Source: Massilia sp. Se16.2.3 (GTDB lineage: Bacteria > Pseudomonadota > Gammaproteobacteria > Burkholderiales > Burkholderiaceae_D). Taken from it: a stretch of 64,000 nucleotides of DNA. The notes below the pieces were generated by a model, which had not been told where the DNA came from, did no database searches, and saw nothing but the letters and a program-made list of their open reading frames with translations. The stretch lies in contig NZ_CP050451.1 in assembly GCF_014171595.1 (NCBI RefSeq), forward strand, positions 62,001-126,000. The letters run 5' to 3'. Below are positions 40,107 through 49,884 of the stretch, piece by piece. Position numbers and translations under genes: made by a program. Within the stretch, counting starts at the first letter, position 1; each line of letters opens with the position of its first letter.

Positions 40107-41026
40107 GCCTTGTCCTGCAATTGCGCCTTCACCTTTTCCTCGCGGGTAAACGTAAAGCGCGTGATCACGATCCAGAGGTCATCCTTGCCGGAAGTGCGCA
40201 TGTTTTGCGGGAAGGCGCCAAAGGGCGCGGCGCGGCGTACGATGTCCAGCGCCGCGCGGTCGAGCGCCGGATTGCCCGAACTGCGCTCGATGCGGGGTCC
40301 GCCCTCTTTCTGGTAGATGGTGCCATCCTGGAAGACGGGAATCGACACCACCAGTTCGCCATACAGCTTCTTGCCGTTTTTCTGGGGGAAGTTCAGTGTG
40401 CCGACCTCTTCCACCTGCTTTTGCATCGCCTTGTAGTACAGCGCATAGCCGACCTGGCGCGTGCTCGGGGAGATGTGAGTACGCTTCGGGCGCTTGTTCT
40501 GGTCTTCGATGGTTTGTGTGATCTCGGCCGTCTGGCGCGCGATTTGTTTCATCGTTTCCAGATCGTCGTGGCCGGTACGGGTGGGCTCCGGCTTGTCCTT
40601 GTCGGTGACCGGCGCCGCCTTGAAGGCCGTGTTGCGCACCTGGGTCAGCTTGTTCTGCTGCTCTTCCTCGAGCTCGGCAATCCGCTGTTGCAAGGCCTTG
40701 ATGCTGTCGCCGTTCTCGTTCCTGCGCAGGTCCGGCAGTGGCGACTTGGAGCGGCCCGCATCGGCCGTGCCGCCGCCCTCCAGGTTTGCCTGGGCCAGGG
40801 CCTCGGCCTTGCTTGGCGCGTTGGCGTGCTTGGCATTGACCAGGATGACTTCCAGGCCGGGGTCGGCTGGCTCCAGGCGGAAGGCATCGGGCGCAGCGAA
40901 GCGGATGGCGAGCAGGACCGCATGCGCCACCACGGAGGCGGCCAGGCCGATCATCAAGGGACGGTTTTCTCGGGAAAGCTTCACGCGAAGGCGCCGGGCG
41001 GCAGTTGAATCTGGGAATCCAAGCAT
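40103..41026 (-). CDS. TonB-like energy transducer family protein
   Basis: 307-aa inner-membrane-anchored periplasmic protein. Residues about 22-45 (PLMIGLAASVVAHAVLLAIRF) form the single anchor, followed by an Ala/Glu-rich coiled segment (IAELEEEQQNKL). The C-terminal 90 residues (GELVVSIPVFQDGTIYQKEG, then RIERSSGNPALDRAALDIVR) match the TonB C-terminal domain. There is no Pro-Lys/Pro-Glu spacer typical of canonical TonB and no exbB-exbD nearby. Genes of this kind next to aroE and mtgA are widespread in Burkholderiales; the partner receptor is unknown. Confidence 0.88.
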   Translation of the reverse strand: MLGFPDSTAARRLRVKLSRENRPLMIGLAASVVAHAVLLAIRFAAPDAFRLEPADPGLEVILVNAKHANAPSKAEALAQANLEGGGTADAGRSKSPLPDLRRNENGDSIKALQQRIAELEEEQQNKLTQVRNTAFKAAPVTDKDKPEPTRTGHDDLETMKQIARQTAEITQTIEDQNKRPKRTHISPSTRQVGYALYYKAMQKQVEEVGTLNFPQKNGKKLYGELVVSIPVFQDGTIYQKEGGPRIERSSGNPALDRAALDIVRRAAPFGAFPQNMRTSGKDDLWIVITRFTFTREEKVKAQLQDKA

Positions 41027-41327
41027 TCTACCGTGGGAAACGGCCGTGTGGGGAGTTGGTGGTGGTGAGGCAACGAATGCTGAACAAGTGCATCACGAGG
41101 AAGACCGTAGGGTGGGGTCATTGAAGCCGGGGCTTCAATGACGTGCCCACGCTGTAACGGACGTCTCCCTGGTCCGCAACGGCGCCGTCATCTAACACGC
41201 GGCTTGAAGATTACCTGGAGCGGCCGCTAGCTACCTATTTGGCAGCGTTTTGGCATGCAAGCGCGTCAAAATATAGCGGCGGCGCATTATTTCAAGCGCC
41301 AGACCGCGTGGGCACGGACTGCCCACC
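41027..41327. repeat. Intergenic region with two GTAGGGTGG-type hairpins
   Basis: Two members of the REP-like family in opposite orientation. At 41107-41158, GTAGGGTGGG is followed by an 11-bp stem GTCATTGAAGC/GCTTCAATGAC and GTGCCCACGC; at 41304-41331, GCGTGGGC...GCCCACCCTAC contains the stop codon of the RNB gene. The spacer between them shows no gene. Confidence 0.7.
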
Positions 41328-43379
41328 CTACGGGTTTACCGGCGCCGCGTCGTCCGTGCTCACCGCCGCGACCGCACCTTCGGCTTCGACCACTTCCTCG
41401 ACTGCCGCCTCGCCGCTGTCGCCCGCGGCGGCCTCGCCCTCTTCCTCCTCGGCCGCCAGCGCCTCGTCGACCGGCGCCGCGCACACTTCCAGCAGGCGCG
41501 CTTCCAGCGTCAGGTCGACTTCGTCCCAGCGCACGATGTCCAGGCGCACTTGCGCACCGCGCGCCACCGGCGGCATGCCGGCCAGGCGGATGACCAGCGG
41601 GATGTCGACGAGGCGCAGCACGTCTTCCTTCAGCACGACGGCGTCGACCTGCTTGGCCTGCTCCTGGCCCAGCCAGCGCAGGCACCAGTAGCGTTCCATG
41701 GTCTGCTGGAAATCGTTATAGGCCGAATACGCAGCGTCGAAGGCCGAGACAATCGAAAACAGGGTCGCGTCGCGCGGCTTGAATGGCGCGACCAGGGGCG
41801 CGGTCACGCCGTGCTCGGCGCAGGCGAGGATTTGCCACTGGTTGACCAGGTCGGTGTAGCGGCGCAGCGGCGAGGTGCTCCAGGCATATTGATCGACACC
41901 GAGGCCCTGGTGCGGCGCCGCGTGCGTGACCATGCGTACCTGCATTTTTGCTGCCCAACCGGCGCCGCTGCCAGCGCCCTGCGAACGGTAGATGCCCGGC
42001 ACGCCGGAGTCGTGCAGCAGCTTGCCCCAGGTGCTGTTGGCGAAAATCATCAGCTCAGCGACGATCTTGTCGAGCGGCGCGCCGCGCTTGCGGCGCACGA
42101 TCGAGACGACGTCGTCCTCGACATAGAAATTGAAGTCGACGCGATTGGCCTGCTCGGGTTTCAAGCCGAACGCCTCGCGCTTTTTCATGCGTCCCGCTTC
42201 CAGCTGCAGCGCCCATTTCCACAGCAGCGACAGTTCCGCCTTGTGCGGATACTCACCGGCGCCGCTTTCCAGCGTTTCCTCGTTGACCAGCGCATCGAGG
42301 TCGTTATGGCGCAGGTTGTTCGCGATCGGCACCAGTTCGGCGCGGGTCGTGGTCGAAATGACGGACCAGTCCTGCGGGTTCAGGGTCGCGTACAGCGACA
42401 GTGCCGGACAGGTCGTGCCTTCGGCCAGGGTAAAGGCGTTGACGACTTCGTCCGGCAGCATCGTGATCTTGTCGCCCGGCATGTAGACGGTGGACATGCG
42501 GCTGCGCGCGATCTTGTCGATGGCGTCGTCCGGCTTGATCGCCAGGCCCGGCGCGGCAATGTGGATGCCCACGCGCACGGTGCCGTCAAGCAGGTGTTCG
42601 ACCGAGAAGGCGTCGTCGATCTCGGTGGTGGTGACGTCGTCGATCGAGAAGGCGGCAACATTAGCCGTTGGCAGCGAGGTCGGAGCGCTCGGCACCGGCA
42701 GCGCCGGGAAACCGGCACCGCGCGGAAACTGCTCGAACAGGAAACGGCCCATGTGCAGGTCCTTGGGCGAAGCGATGCCCTTCGTTGCCAGCATCAGGCG
42801 CGGCGCCGTGGTCTGCAGTTCGTTGGCCGCCGCTTCCAGCGCCTTGTATTCGATGGTGTTCTTGTCCGGCTTGAACAGCAATTGCGCCACGATCGGCTGC
42901 ATCGCTTCCGGCAATTTTCCGGCCTTCAGTTCTTCGACATAGGCCGCCTGCACCAGGGCTTGCTGCTTTTTCTTTTCGATACCGGCCTGGGCCGCGCGCA
43001 GGGATTGCTCGGGCGCCGCCTTGTAACGGCCGCGGCCCTTCTTGTAGAAATAGATGGGCGCATTGTGCAGGGCCAGCACCAGGCCGGCGGCCTCGGCAGG
43101 CAGCGGCGCGTGGCCGAAGTATTCGGCGCCGAGTTCCGCGAAACCGAATTCTTCCTGGCCGGCTACTTCCCAAAGAAAATCGAGATCGACTTCGGCGGCA
43201 ATGCCCTTGGCTTCCTCGAGCAGCACGTCGGGTGCCGGTTTCTCGAATTGCAAGAGTACGTCCTTCGTTTTGACCTTGGTCCGCTTCCCGCTCGACAGTT
43301 CGACCTGATGGGCTTCACCGGCCGTGGACAGCACCGAGCCGACCTTGAAGTCGCCCGATTCTTCAAAAAATAGATTCAT
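41328..43379 (-). CDS. RNB-domain 3'-5' exoribonuclease (RNase II-like)
   Basis: Processive 3'-5' exoribonuclease of the RNase II/R family, 683 aa. An N-terminal domain (VELSSGKRTKVKTKDVLLQF) resembles the RNB-associated winged-helix/cold-shock part; the RNB catalytic domain starts about residue 250 with SIDDVTTTEIDDAFSVE, whose acidic residues bind magnesium, then VRVGIHIAAPGLAI and RSRMSTVYMPG. AYSAYNDFQQTMERYWCLRW and the C-terminal S1-like region follow, ending in an acidic, Ala-rich tail. Its TAG stop lies inside a REP-like hairpin. ATG at 43379 abuts ubiC. Confidence 0.92.
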   Translation of the reverse strand: MNLFFEESGDFKVGSVLSTAGEAHQVELSSGKRTKVKTKDVLLQFEKPAPDVLLEEAKGIAAEVDLDFLWEVAGQEEFGFAELGAEYFGHAPLPAEAAGLVLALHNAPIYFYKKGRGRYKAAPEQSLRAAQAGIEKKKQQALVQAAYVEELKAGKLPEAMQPIVAQLLFKPDKNTIEYKALEAAANELQTTAPRLMLATKGIASPKDLHMGRFLFEQFPRGAGFPALPVPSAPTSLPTANVAAFSIDDVTTTEIDDAFSVEHLLDGTVRVGIHIAAPGLAIKPDDAIDKIARSRMSTVYMPGDKITMLPDEVVNAFTLAEGTTCPALSLYATLNPQDWSVISTTTRAELVPIANNLRHNDLDALVNEETLESGAGEYPHKAELSLLWKWALQLEAGRMKKREAFGLKPEQANRVDFNFYVEDDVVSIVRRKRGAPLDKIVAELMIFANSTWGKLLHDSGVPGIYRSQGAGSGAGWAAKMQVRMVTHAAPHQGLGVDQYAWSTSPLRRYTDLVNQWQILACAEHGVTAPLVAPFKPRDATLFSIVSAFDAAYSAYNDFQQTMERYWCLRWLGQEQAKQVDAVVLKEDVLRLVDIPLVIRLAGMPPVARGAQVRLDIVRWDEVDLTLEARLLEVCAAPVDEALAAEEEEGEAAAGDSGEAAVEEVVEAEGAVAAVSTDDAAPVNP

Positions 43380-43380
43380 C

Positions 43381-43986
43381 TTATTTCGCGTTCTTTATTG
43401 TTGCGCCAGCCAGATCGAGCACGGCCGGCAAGAATACCTCGGTGACCATCAGCAGGCCCTGACGGCGGCGGTAGACACAGCGCCGCGCGTGGAAAAGCCC
43501 TCCGTCCAGTGCACGCTCGGCCGCGGCATAGGCGGCCTCGCCCAGCGCCGCACGCAGGCGCGCCAGCAGGGGGTGGCCCGGCCGCAGCCGGGCATACTCC
43601 AGCGGCCCGCGCGTCACCAGCGGGTCGTAAAACAGGGTCGTGCCGAGCGAGCGTTCGCCCAGCGCGGAAAACAGCGGCCAGTCGCTCGCGGTCGCCGACA
43701 TCGGCACCACGGTGTGGCCGAACACCACCGGCTGGCCGTCGCAGCACAGCAGGACTTCGCGCTCCCAGACCCGTTCGCGCCGCGGCAGGCCGATCGCCCT
43801 CGCCTCTTCCAGCGAGCACAGCACCGTTTTCTGGTGCAGGCGCCGCACGCGGAAAGCCTTGCTGCTGGCGACCAGGCGCGCCGTCAGCGAGCCCCTGGTC
43901 GTCAGCCAGTCGCGCGTGGCGATAGCGGCACCGACGGCATCGGCATGGCGATGCCACTTCGCCAGCCGCAGCGAAGCGCCCCTCAC
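43381..43986 (-). CDS. ubiC: Chorismate--pyruvate lyase (chorismate lyase)
   Basis: Converts chorismate to 4-hydroxybenzoate, the first ubiquinone-specific step. The GTG at 43986 overlaps the TGA of yqiA and gives 201 aa. Segments WLTTRGSLTARL, RRLHQKTVLCSLEEARAIGLPRR split around the conserved acidic residue, REVLLCCDGQPVVFGHTVVP and LGERSLGTTLFYDP match the UbiC family. The C-terminus (RRCVYRRRQGLLMVTEVFLP) carries the conserved Glu region. It is followed 1 bp later by the RNB gene. Confidence 0.92.
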   Translation of the reverse strand: MRGASLRLAKWHRHADAVGAAIATRDWLTTRGSLTARLVASSKAFRVRRLHQKTVLCSLEEARAIGLPRRERVWEREVLLCCDGQPVVFGHTVVPMSATASDWPLFSALGERSLGTTLFYDPLVTRGPLEYARLRPGHPLLARLRAALGEAAYAAAERALDGGLFHARRCVYRRRQGLLMVTEVFLPAVLDLAGATIKNAK

Positions 43987-44591
43987 CAGGCCGTGCCCGC
44001 CTGCGCCACGGCCGGCTGGCAAAACGCCAGCACCTCGTCAACATACTGCGGGAATTCCGGGATCGCGTGGTCGCTGCCTTCGATCACATGCTGGCGCGCG
44101 CCGGCATAGTGGGCGAGCATGTCGCGGTAATCCAATACCTCGTCTCCGGTCGCGGCAATCAGGAAATAGCGCTCGGGACGGGTGATGCGTTCCACCTTCA
44201 GTGCGGCCAGCTCGGCTATGTATTCGCGGCGAAACTCGAACGGTTCATCCGAATGCCAGGCGGTGGTCACGCCGACGTGCTTTTCCAGGTCATTCAAAGG
44301 ATCGACCGCCGGATTGAGCAGCACGGCGCGTACGCCGAGGCGCTCGGCCAGCCAGGTCGCGTAGAAGCCGCCCAGCGAGGAACCGACGATGGCAAGATTG
44401 CCTGGTGCATGGCGCTCGGCCAGCAGCAAGGCCAGTTCCATCGCCGCTTTCGGCGAGGCTGGCAGTTGCGGGCAGATCAGGTCGCCCGCGCGTCCCGCGG
44501 CTGTCATCCGTTCCTGCAACACGCGCGCCTTGAACGAGCGCGGCGAGGAACGAAAGCCGTGGAGGTACAGGACGTGCGGGCGCGCATTCAT
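43983..44591 (-). CDS. YqiA/YcfP-type alpha/beta-hydrolase (putative esterase)
   Basis: 202-aa alpha/beta-hydrolase fold protein of the YqiA esterase family. The N-terminal strand VLYLHGFRSSPRSFKA is diagnostic, the nucleophile elbow is IVGSSLGGFYATWLAE (Gly-x-Ser-x-Gly), and IEGSDHAIPEFPQY carries the likely catalytic His; ATGDEVLDYRDM provides the acid. Its start overlaps the stop of mpl by one base and its stop overlaps ubiC. The natural substrate is unknown. Confidence 0.92.
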   Translation of the reverse strand: MNARPHVLYLHGFRSSPRSFKARVLQERMTAAGRAGDLICPQLPASPKAAMELALLLAERHAPGNLAIVGSSLGGFYATWLAERLGVRAVLLNPAVDPLNDLEKHVGVTTAWHSDEPFEFRREYIAELAALKVERITRPERYFLIAATGDEVLDYRDMLAHYAGARQHVIEGSDHAIPEFPQYVDEVLAFCQPAVAQAGTAW

Positions 44592-45982
44592 CAGGCCAGC
44601 GCCTCGAGCAGTTTCTGGTGCACGCCGCCGAAGCCGCCATTGCTCATCACGAGGATGTGGTCGCCCGGCTGGGCCGCCTGCACGACGGCTTGCACCAGGT
44701 AATCGATCTGGTCGAAGCTGTGGGCAATGGCGCCCAGCGGTTTCAGGGCATCGGCCAGCGACCAGCCCAGCGCCTGCTGGCTGCCGAAGCCGAACACCAG
44801 GTCGGCGTCCTTCAGGCTGCCCGGCAGCGCGTCCTTCATCGCACCCAGTTTCATCGTGTTCGAGCGCGGCTCGAGCACGGCGAGGATGCGTCCCGATTTT
44901 TCCCCGCCATTGCCCAGCTTCTGGCGCAAGCCGCCCACGGTGGTGGCGATCGCCGTCGGGTGGTGGGCGAAATCGTCGTAGACGGTAACGTTGTTGACCA
45001 CGCCGCGCACTTCCATGCGCCGTTTCACGCTCTGGAAACGCGACAGCGAATCGACCGCCTGCGCCACCGGCACGCCGACGTGGCGCGCGGCGGCGATCGC
45101 GCTCAGCGCGTTCGAGCGATTGTGCTTGCCGGTCAGGTCCCAGTGGACCGTGCCCTGCACTTCATTGTTGAAGACGACGTCGAAGCTGGAACCGCCCGGA
45201 TGCTCGACCAGCGTCCAGTTGACGCCGCCGGACAGCCCAAAAGTTTCCTTCTCGCTCCAGCAGCCGCGCTTGATCACCCGCGCCAGCGAGGCTTCGTCGC
45301 CGTTGACCACCAGGCGGCCAATGCCCGGCACGGTGCGTACCAGGTGGTGGAACTGGGTCTCGATGGCGCCGATGTCCGGGAAGATGTCGGCATGGTCGAA
45401 TTCGAGGTTGTTCAGCACGGCCGTTTTCGCGTGGTAGTGCACGAACTTGCTGCGCTTGTCGAAAAAGGCGGTGTCGTATTCGTCGGCTTCGATGACGAAG
45501 AAGTCGGACTTCGCCTTGGCGTCGGTTGCCCCTTGCAGGCGCGCCGAAATGCCGAAGTTCATCGGCACACCGCCGATCAGGAAGCCGGGCGCATAACCCG
45601 CGTCTTCCAGGATCCAGGCCAGCATCGAGGAGGTCGTGGTCTTGCCATGCGTGCCGGCGACTGCCAGCACCCATTTCTCGCGCAGGATATGTTCGCCAAT
45701 CCACTGCGGACCGGACACATAAGGCAGGCCGCGGTTCAGGATTTCCTCGATCAGCGGATTACCGCGCGTCATCACATTACCGACGACATACAGATCGGGA
45801 TTCAGGGAGACCTGCTCCGGGCCATAGCCCTGGATTAACTCGATGCCCTGGGCTTCGAGCTGGGTGCTCATCGGAGGATAGACGTTGGCGTCGCAACCGG
45901 TAACGCGGTGTCCTGCCTCTTTCGCCAGAACCGCCAGGCCGCCCATGAAGGTGCCGCAAATGCCGAGGATATGGATGTGCAT
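44591..45982 (-). CDS. mpl: Murein tripeptide ligase Mpl
   Basis: Peptidoglycan-recycling ligase joining L-Ala-gamma-D-Glu-meso-DAP to UDP-MurNAc. 463 aa, beginning HIHILGICGTFMGGLAVLAKEAGH, characteristic of Mpl rather than MurC. The ATP loop is VAGTHGKTTTSSMLAWI; EADEYDTAFFDKRSKFVHY is the Mur-ligase central motif; VYDDFAHHPTAI and VLEPRSNTMKLG lie in the C-terminal domain. It is the first gene of the minus-strand series mpl-yqiA-ubiC-rnb. Divergent from the next gene with about 64 bp between. Confidence 0.96.
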   Translation of the reverse strand: MHIHILGICGTFMGGLAVLAKEAGHRVTGCDANVYPPMSTQLEAQGIELIQGYGPEQVSLNPDLYVVGNVMTRGNPLIEEILNRGLPYVSGPQWIGEHILREKWVLAVAGTHGKTTTSSMLAWILEDAGYAPGFLIGGVPMNFGISARLQGATDAKAKSDFFVIEADEYDTAFFDKRSKFVHYHAKTAVLNNLEFDHADIFPDIGAIETQFHHLVRTVPGIGRLVVNGDEASLARVIKRGCWSEKETFGLSGGVNWTLVEHPGGSSFDVVFNNEVQGTVHWDLTGKHNRSNALSAIAAARHVGVPVAQAVDSLSRFQSVKRRMEVRGVVNNVTVYDDFAHHPTAIATTVGGLRQKLGNGGEKSGRILAVLEPRSNTMKLGAMKDALPGSLKDADLVFGFGSQQALGWSLADALKPLGAIAHSFDQIDYLVQAVVQAAQPGDHILVMSNGGFGGVHQKLLEALA

Positions 45983-46046
45983 GATCGTGTGGAGTAAAGC
46001 GAATACGCGATTCTACCCGACGCGATGCCATTTTTCGTTCAAGAGT

Positions 46047-46691
46047 ATGATCAAGCTCATGATGCCAACACAGAATTATGACCTTCAGCAGCTGCGCGCC
46101 CAGATCGCCGCAACGGCCGCGCGCATGGTCGCGCAAGACGGCGCCGACTACGCCACGGCGCGCAGGAAAGCGGCGCGCCAGGTACTCGGCGTCGACCAGC
46201 CGGCACCGAACCTGATGCCCGACAATACTCAGATCGAGGACGAGGTACGGCGCTACCAGGAACTGTTTGGCGGGGCCGCCCACGCCGAGCGCGTGCACGC
46301 GATGCGCGCCGTGGCCCTGGAAGTCATGGACGCGCTGGCCGAGTTCCGGCCCTATGTCACGGGCGCCGTCCTGAACGGCACCGCCGGCGAACACGACGAC
46401 ATCCACCTGCAGCTATTCGCCGACAGTGCCAAGGAAGTCGAGATGTTTCTCCTGAACCGCAACGTCACTATAGATATCTCGGAAACGCCCCACTTCAAGG
46501 GCGCGCGCCACGATCCCGTTGAAACGGTGAGCTTCCTGTGGCATAACGAGGCCGTGCACGCCGAGTTGTATGATTTTCATGACTTGCGTGGTGCACTCAA
46601 GCCCCGCGGCGATGGCCGCCTGCAGCGCGTCGACGCTGCCGGCCTGCGCGCGCTGATGACGACCGACGTATCGCTGGAACAGGACGAATGA
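46047..46691 (+). CDS. Conserved protein of unknown function, possible nucleotidyltransferase fold
   Basis: Predicted cytosolic 214-aa protein, starting at ATG 46047 (AAGAG upstream) or the in-frame ATGs at 46059/46062. The N-terminal half is helical (LQQLRAQIAATAARMVAQDG). The segment FRPYVTGAVLNGTAGEHDDIHLQLF resembles the Gly-Ser-x-Ala-x-x-x-Ser-Asp-x-Asp loop of Pol-beta-type nucleotidyltransferases, but this is only a visual resemblance. I believe homologues sit beside mpl in related genomes. The stop overlaps the start of the TlpA gene by 4 bp. Confidence 0.75.
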   Translation: MIKLMMPTQNYDLQQLRAQIAATAARMVAQDGADYATARRKAARQVLGVDQPAPNLMPDNTQIEDEVRRYQELFGGAAHAERVHAMRAVALEVMDALAEFRPYVTGAVLNGTAGEHDDIHLQLFADSAKEVEMFLLNRNVTIDISETPHFKGARHDPVETVSFLWHNEAVHAELYDFHDLRGALKPRGDGRLQRVDAAGLRALMTTDVSLEQDE

Positions 46692-47254
46692 ACAAGAAGA
46701 AGCTGGCCGCTTTCGTGGCTGTGGCAATTGCCTTTGGCGCGCTGGGCGCCGTGTTTGGCAGCAGGACGAAGGAAGCGACGCCGGTGACGACCAGCATCGC
46801 GCCAACTGGGGCGGCTGGCTCCGGCCCGGCACACACCGCATCTACTCACTTATATGCGCAGACCCTGAACGATTTATCGGGCAAGCCGCAAGCGCTGTCT
46901 CAGTGGAAAGGCAAACCCCTGCTGGTGAACTTCTGGGCGACCTGGTGCGGACCCTGCGTACAGGAAATGCCGGAACTGTCCAGCCTGGCAAACGCGGAAG
47001 GCGGCAAGCGGTTTAACGTGATCGGCATCGGCATCGATTCGCCGGACACCATGCGTGAATTTGCCACCAAGCACAATATCAAATACCCGCTGTATGTCGG
47101 CGGCATGGACGGTACCGAGCTGTCGCGCGCCTTCGGCAATACGAACGGCGGCCTGCCCTTCACGGTACTCATTGGTGCCGACGGGCAAGTTCGGAAGACC
47201 TATCTCGGCAAGCTCGAGTTCGATGCGCTGCGGGCCGACCTGGCGGGCTTGTAG
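46688..47254 (+). CDS. TlpA/ResA-like membrane-anchored thioredoxin
   Basis: Periplasmic thiol-disulfide oxidoreductase, 188 aa. An N-terminal anchor (LAAFVAVAIAFGALGAVFG) leaves a thioredoxin domain outside. The active site is NFWATWCGPCVQEMPEL with CGPC redox centre; cis-Pro in GLPFTVLIGADGQV is present. Family members reduce apocytochromes or other exported proteins; the target here is unknown. ATG overlaps the preceding gene's stop. Confidence 0.93.
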   Translation: MNKKKLAAFVAVAIAFGALGAVFGSRTKEATPVTTSIAPTGAAGSGPAHTASTHLYAQTLNDLSGKPQALSQWKGKPLLVNFWATWCGPCVQEMPELSSLANAEGGKRFNVIGIGIDSPDTMREFATKHNIKYPLYVGGMDGTELSRAFGNTNGGLPFTVLIGADGQVRKTYLGKLEFDALRADLAGL

Positions 47255-47382
47255 CGCTCGCGAACGGTCGTTCTTTTCCGATCATCGCGCAAGTAACTGT
47301 TATCCACGGAGAATTTTATCGCTTGCCAATACCCGATGTTGGCGGCAAAATGCCTGACTTTCGAGCGTAGACTCTACAACAA

Positions 47383-47814
47383 ATGGCGAAAAAGCTACTG
47401 CTGCTTAACGGTCCCAACCTGAATCTGCTGGGAACCCGAGAGCCTGCGGTGTACGGCGCGGCGACGCTGGCCGACATCGAAAGCGCTGCAACGGCCCAGG
47501 CTGTGGCAGCGGGCGGGTCGCTTTCCTGCTTTCAGAGCAACCACGAAGGTGCGCTGATCGACCGCATCCATGCCGCCCGCGAGGAAGGCATCGAGGCGAT
47601 CGTCATCAATCCTGGCGGACTGACCCACACAAGCGTGGCCCTGCGCGATGCGCTGGCAGCGGTGGCGATTCCGTTTATTGAGGTCCATATCTCAAATATT
47701 TATCAGCGTGAAGCATTCCGCCATCACTCGTATTTGTCGGCACTTGCCCGCGGCACCATTTGCGGGCTGGGAATCGACGGATATCGGTTTGCCATCGACT
47801 TCGCGCTTAAATAG
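47383..47814 (+). CDS. aroQ: Type II 3-dehydroquinate dehydratase
   Basis: Third step of the shikimate pathway. 143 aa, standard for the dodecameric type II enzyme. [20 protein letters not shown] holds the catalytic Tyr loop, [14 protein letters not shown] the conserved Glu-Gly, [16 protein letters not shown] and [19 protein letters not shown] the catalytic His. It precedes accB by about 100 bp, a very common proteobacterial order. Confidence 0.97.
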   Translation: MAKKLLLLNGPNLNLLGTREPAVYGAATLADIESAATAQAVAAGGSLSCFQSNHEGALIDRIHAAREEGIEAIVINPGGLTHTSVALRDALAAVAIPFIEVHISNIYQREAFRHHSYLSALARGTICGLGIDGYRFAIDFALK

Positions 47815-47913
47815 CATTAATCTACGTCAACTTCATGCATCATGCTCGGCTGCGCTGTCTTTTTGCGCGCTGCTTTACTCTCTTAATACCAAAATAATTC
47901 CAAGGGGTTTCAC

Positions 47914-48384
47914 ATGGATCTACGTAAACTCAAGACTTTGATTGACCTCGTCGCCGAATCGGATATCGCTGAACTCGAAGTGACCGAAGGCGAAAGCAAG
48001 GTCCGCATCGTCAAGTCGTCCGCAATGCCCCAAGGCCAGATGGTCATGATGCCGTCGAACGGCGTCCAGCAGTTCTCGGCCCCCGCGCAGGCGCCAGCGG
48101 CATCGGCCGCGCCGGCCGCCGCGCCCGCCCCGGCTGTTGCCGTGGAAACCGGCCACGTCGTCAAGTCGCCGATGGTTGGCACCTTCTACCGTTCCTCCGC
48201 TCCGGGCGCTGCCGCCTTCGTCGAAGTCGGGACGAACGTCAAGGAAGGCGATACCCTGTGCATCATCGAAGCGATGAAGCTGCTAAACGAAATCGATGCC
48301 GATGTGTCTGGCGTCGTGACCAAGATCCTCGTGGAAAATGGCCAGCCAGTCGAATTCGGCCAGCCGCTGTTCGTGATCGGCTAA
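47914..48384 (+). CDS. accB: Biotin carboxyl carrier protein of acetyl-CoA carboxylase
   Basis: Carries the carboxybiotin group in the first step of fatty-acid synthesis. 156 aa: N-terminal [22 protein letters not shown], an Ala/Pro-rich hinge (about residues 58-75), then the biotinyl domain with the modified lysine in [20 protein letters not shown] follows AAGGGG. accC follows after 111 bp. Confidence 0.98.
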   Translation: MDLRKLKTLIDLVAESDIAELEVTEGESKVRIVKSSAMPQGQMVMMPSNGVQQFSAPAQAPAASAAPAAAPAPAVAVETGHVVKSPMVGTFYRSSAPGAAAFVEVGTNVKEGDTLCIIEAMKLLNEIDADVSGVVTKILVENGQPVEFGQPLFVIG

Positions 48385-48495
48385 GCCTCGGCTTTTGCCG
48401 CCCTGCCGCGGCCGTGTTGTTCTCCGCGGCCCGTGATTTCCGAATACCAGTCCGGCGCACCGCGCCGGCACTCATCGAAACACCGAACCTAAACC

Positions 48496-49884
48496 ATGTT
48501 TGAAAAAATCCTCATCGCCAATCGTGGTGAAATCGCGTTGCGTATCCAGCGCGCCTGCCGCGAAATGGGCATCAAGACGGTGGTCGTTCACTCGGAGGCG
48601 GACAAGGACGCCAAGTACGTGAAGCTCGCCGACGAGTCCGTCTGCATCGGCCCGGCCCAGTCCGCGCTGAGCTACCTGAACATGCCGGCCATCATCAGCG
48701 CCGCGGAAGTCACGGACGCCGAAGCGATCCACCCCGGCTACGGCTTCCTGTCGGAAAACGCCGACTTCGCCGAACGCGTGGAAAAATCGGGCTTCGTCTT
48801 CATCGGCCCGCGCTCCGATTCGATCCGCCTGATGGGCGACAAGGTCTCGGCCAAGCAGGCCATGATCCGCGCCGGCGTGCCCTGCGTGCCGGGTTCGGAC
48901 GGCGCCCTCTCGGACGACCCGAAGGAAATCATCCAGACCGCCCGCAAGGTCGGCTATCCGGTCATCATCAAGGCGGCCGGCGGCGGCGGCGGACGCGGCA
49001 TGCGCGTCGTGCATACCGAAGCGGCCCTGCTCAACGCCGTGCAGATGACCAAGACGGAAGCCGGTACGGCGTTTGGCAATCCGGAAGTGTATATGGAGAA
49101 GTTCCTGGAAAATCCGCGCCACGTGGAAATCCAGATCCTCGCCGACGAACATAAAAATGCCGTCTGGCTGGGCGAGCGCGACTGCTCGATGCAGCGCCGC
49201 CACCAGAAGGTGATCGAGGAAGCACCGGCGCCGGGCATCCCGCGCAAGCTGATCGAGAAGATCGGCGACCGCTGCGCCGAAGCCTGCCGCAAGATCGGCT
49301 ACCGTGGCGCCGGCACCTTCGAATTCCTGTACGAAAACGGCGAGTTCTATTTCATCGAAATGAACACCCGCGTGCAGGTCGAACACCCGGTCACCGAAAT
49401 GATCACCGGCATCGACATCGTGCAGGAACAGATCCGCATCGCCTGCGGCGAGAAGCTGCGCTTCAAGCAGCGCGACATCATGCTGGCCGGCCACGCGATC
49501 GAATGCCGCATCAATGCCGAGGATCCATTCAAATTCACGCCGTCGCCGGGCCGCATCACTGGCTGGCACCCGCCGGGCGGTCCTGGCATCCGTGTCGATT
49601 CGCACTCGTATGCGGGATATTATGTTCCACCTCATTACGACTCGATGATCGGCAAGGTAATTTCCTACGGTGCTACGCGCGAGCAAGCCATTCGCCGCAT
49701 GCAGATTGCACTCTCGGAAATGGTGGTCGAAGGCATCCTCACCAACATCCAGCTGCACCGGGAACTGATGGTCGATGCGCGCTTCATCGAAGGCGGCACC
49801 AACATCCATTACCTGGAACAGAAACTGGCCAACCGCCCGGACACGAAAGTCGCCCTGGCCCTCGACAACAAGGCTGATGCATGA
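48496..49884 (+). CDS. accC: Biotin carboxylase subunit of acetyl-CoA carboxylase
   Basis: ATP-dependent carboxylation of biotin on AccB. 462 aa; starts [23 protein letters not shown]-grasp features are [44 protein letters not shown] (catalytic Arg and Glu) and [17 protein letters not shown]. Its TGA overlaps the prmA ATG by 4 bp (ATGA), giving accB-accC-prmA as one unit. Confidence 0.98.
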   Translation: MFEKILIANRGEIALRIQRACREMGIKTVVVHSEADKDAKYVKLADESVCIGPAQSALSYLNMPAIISAAEVTDAEAIHPGYGFLSENADFAERVEKSGFVFIGPRSDSIRLMGDKVSAKQAMIRAGVPCVPGSDGALSDDPKEIIQTARKVGYPVIIKAAGGGGGRGMRVVHTEAALLNAVQMTKTEAGTAFGNPEVYMEKFLENPRHVEIQILADEHKNAVWLGERDCSMQRRHQKVIEEAPAPGIPRKLIEKIGDRCAEACRKIGYRGAGTFEFLYENGEFYFIEMNTRVQVEHPVTEMITGIDIVQEQIRIACGEKLRFKQRDIMLAGHAIECRINAEDPFKFTPSPGRITGWHPPGGPGIRVDSHSYAGYYVPPHYDSMIGKVISYGATREQAIRRMQIALSEMVVEGILTNIQLHRELMVDARFIEGGTNIHYLEQKLANRPDTKVALALDNKADA

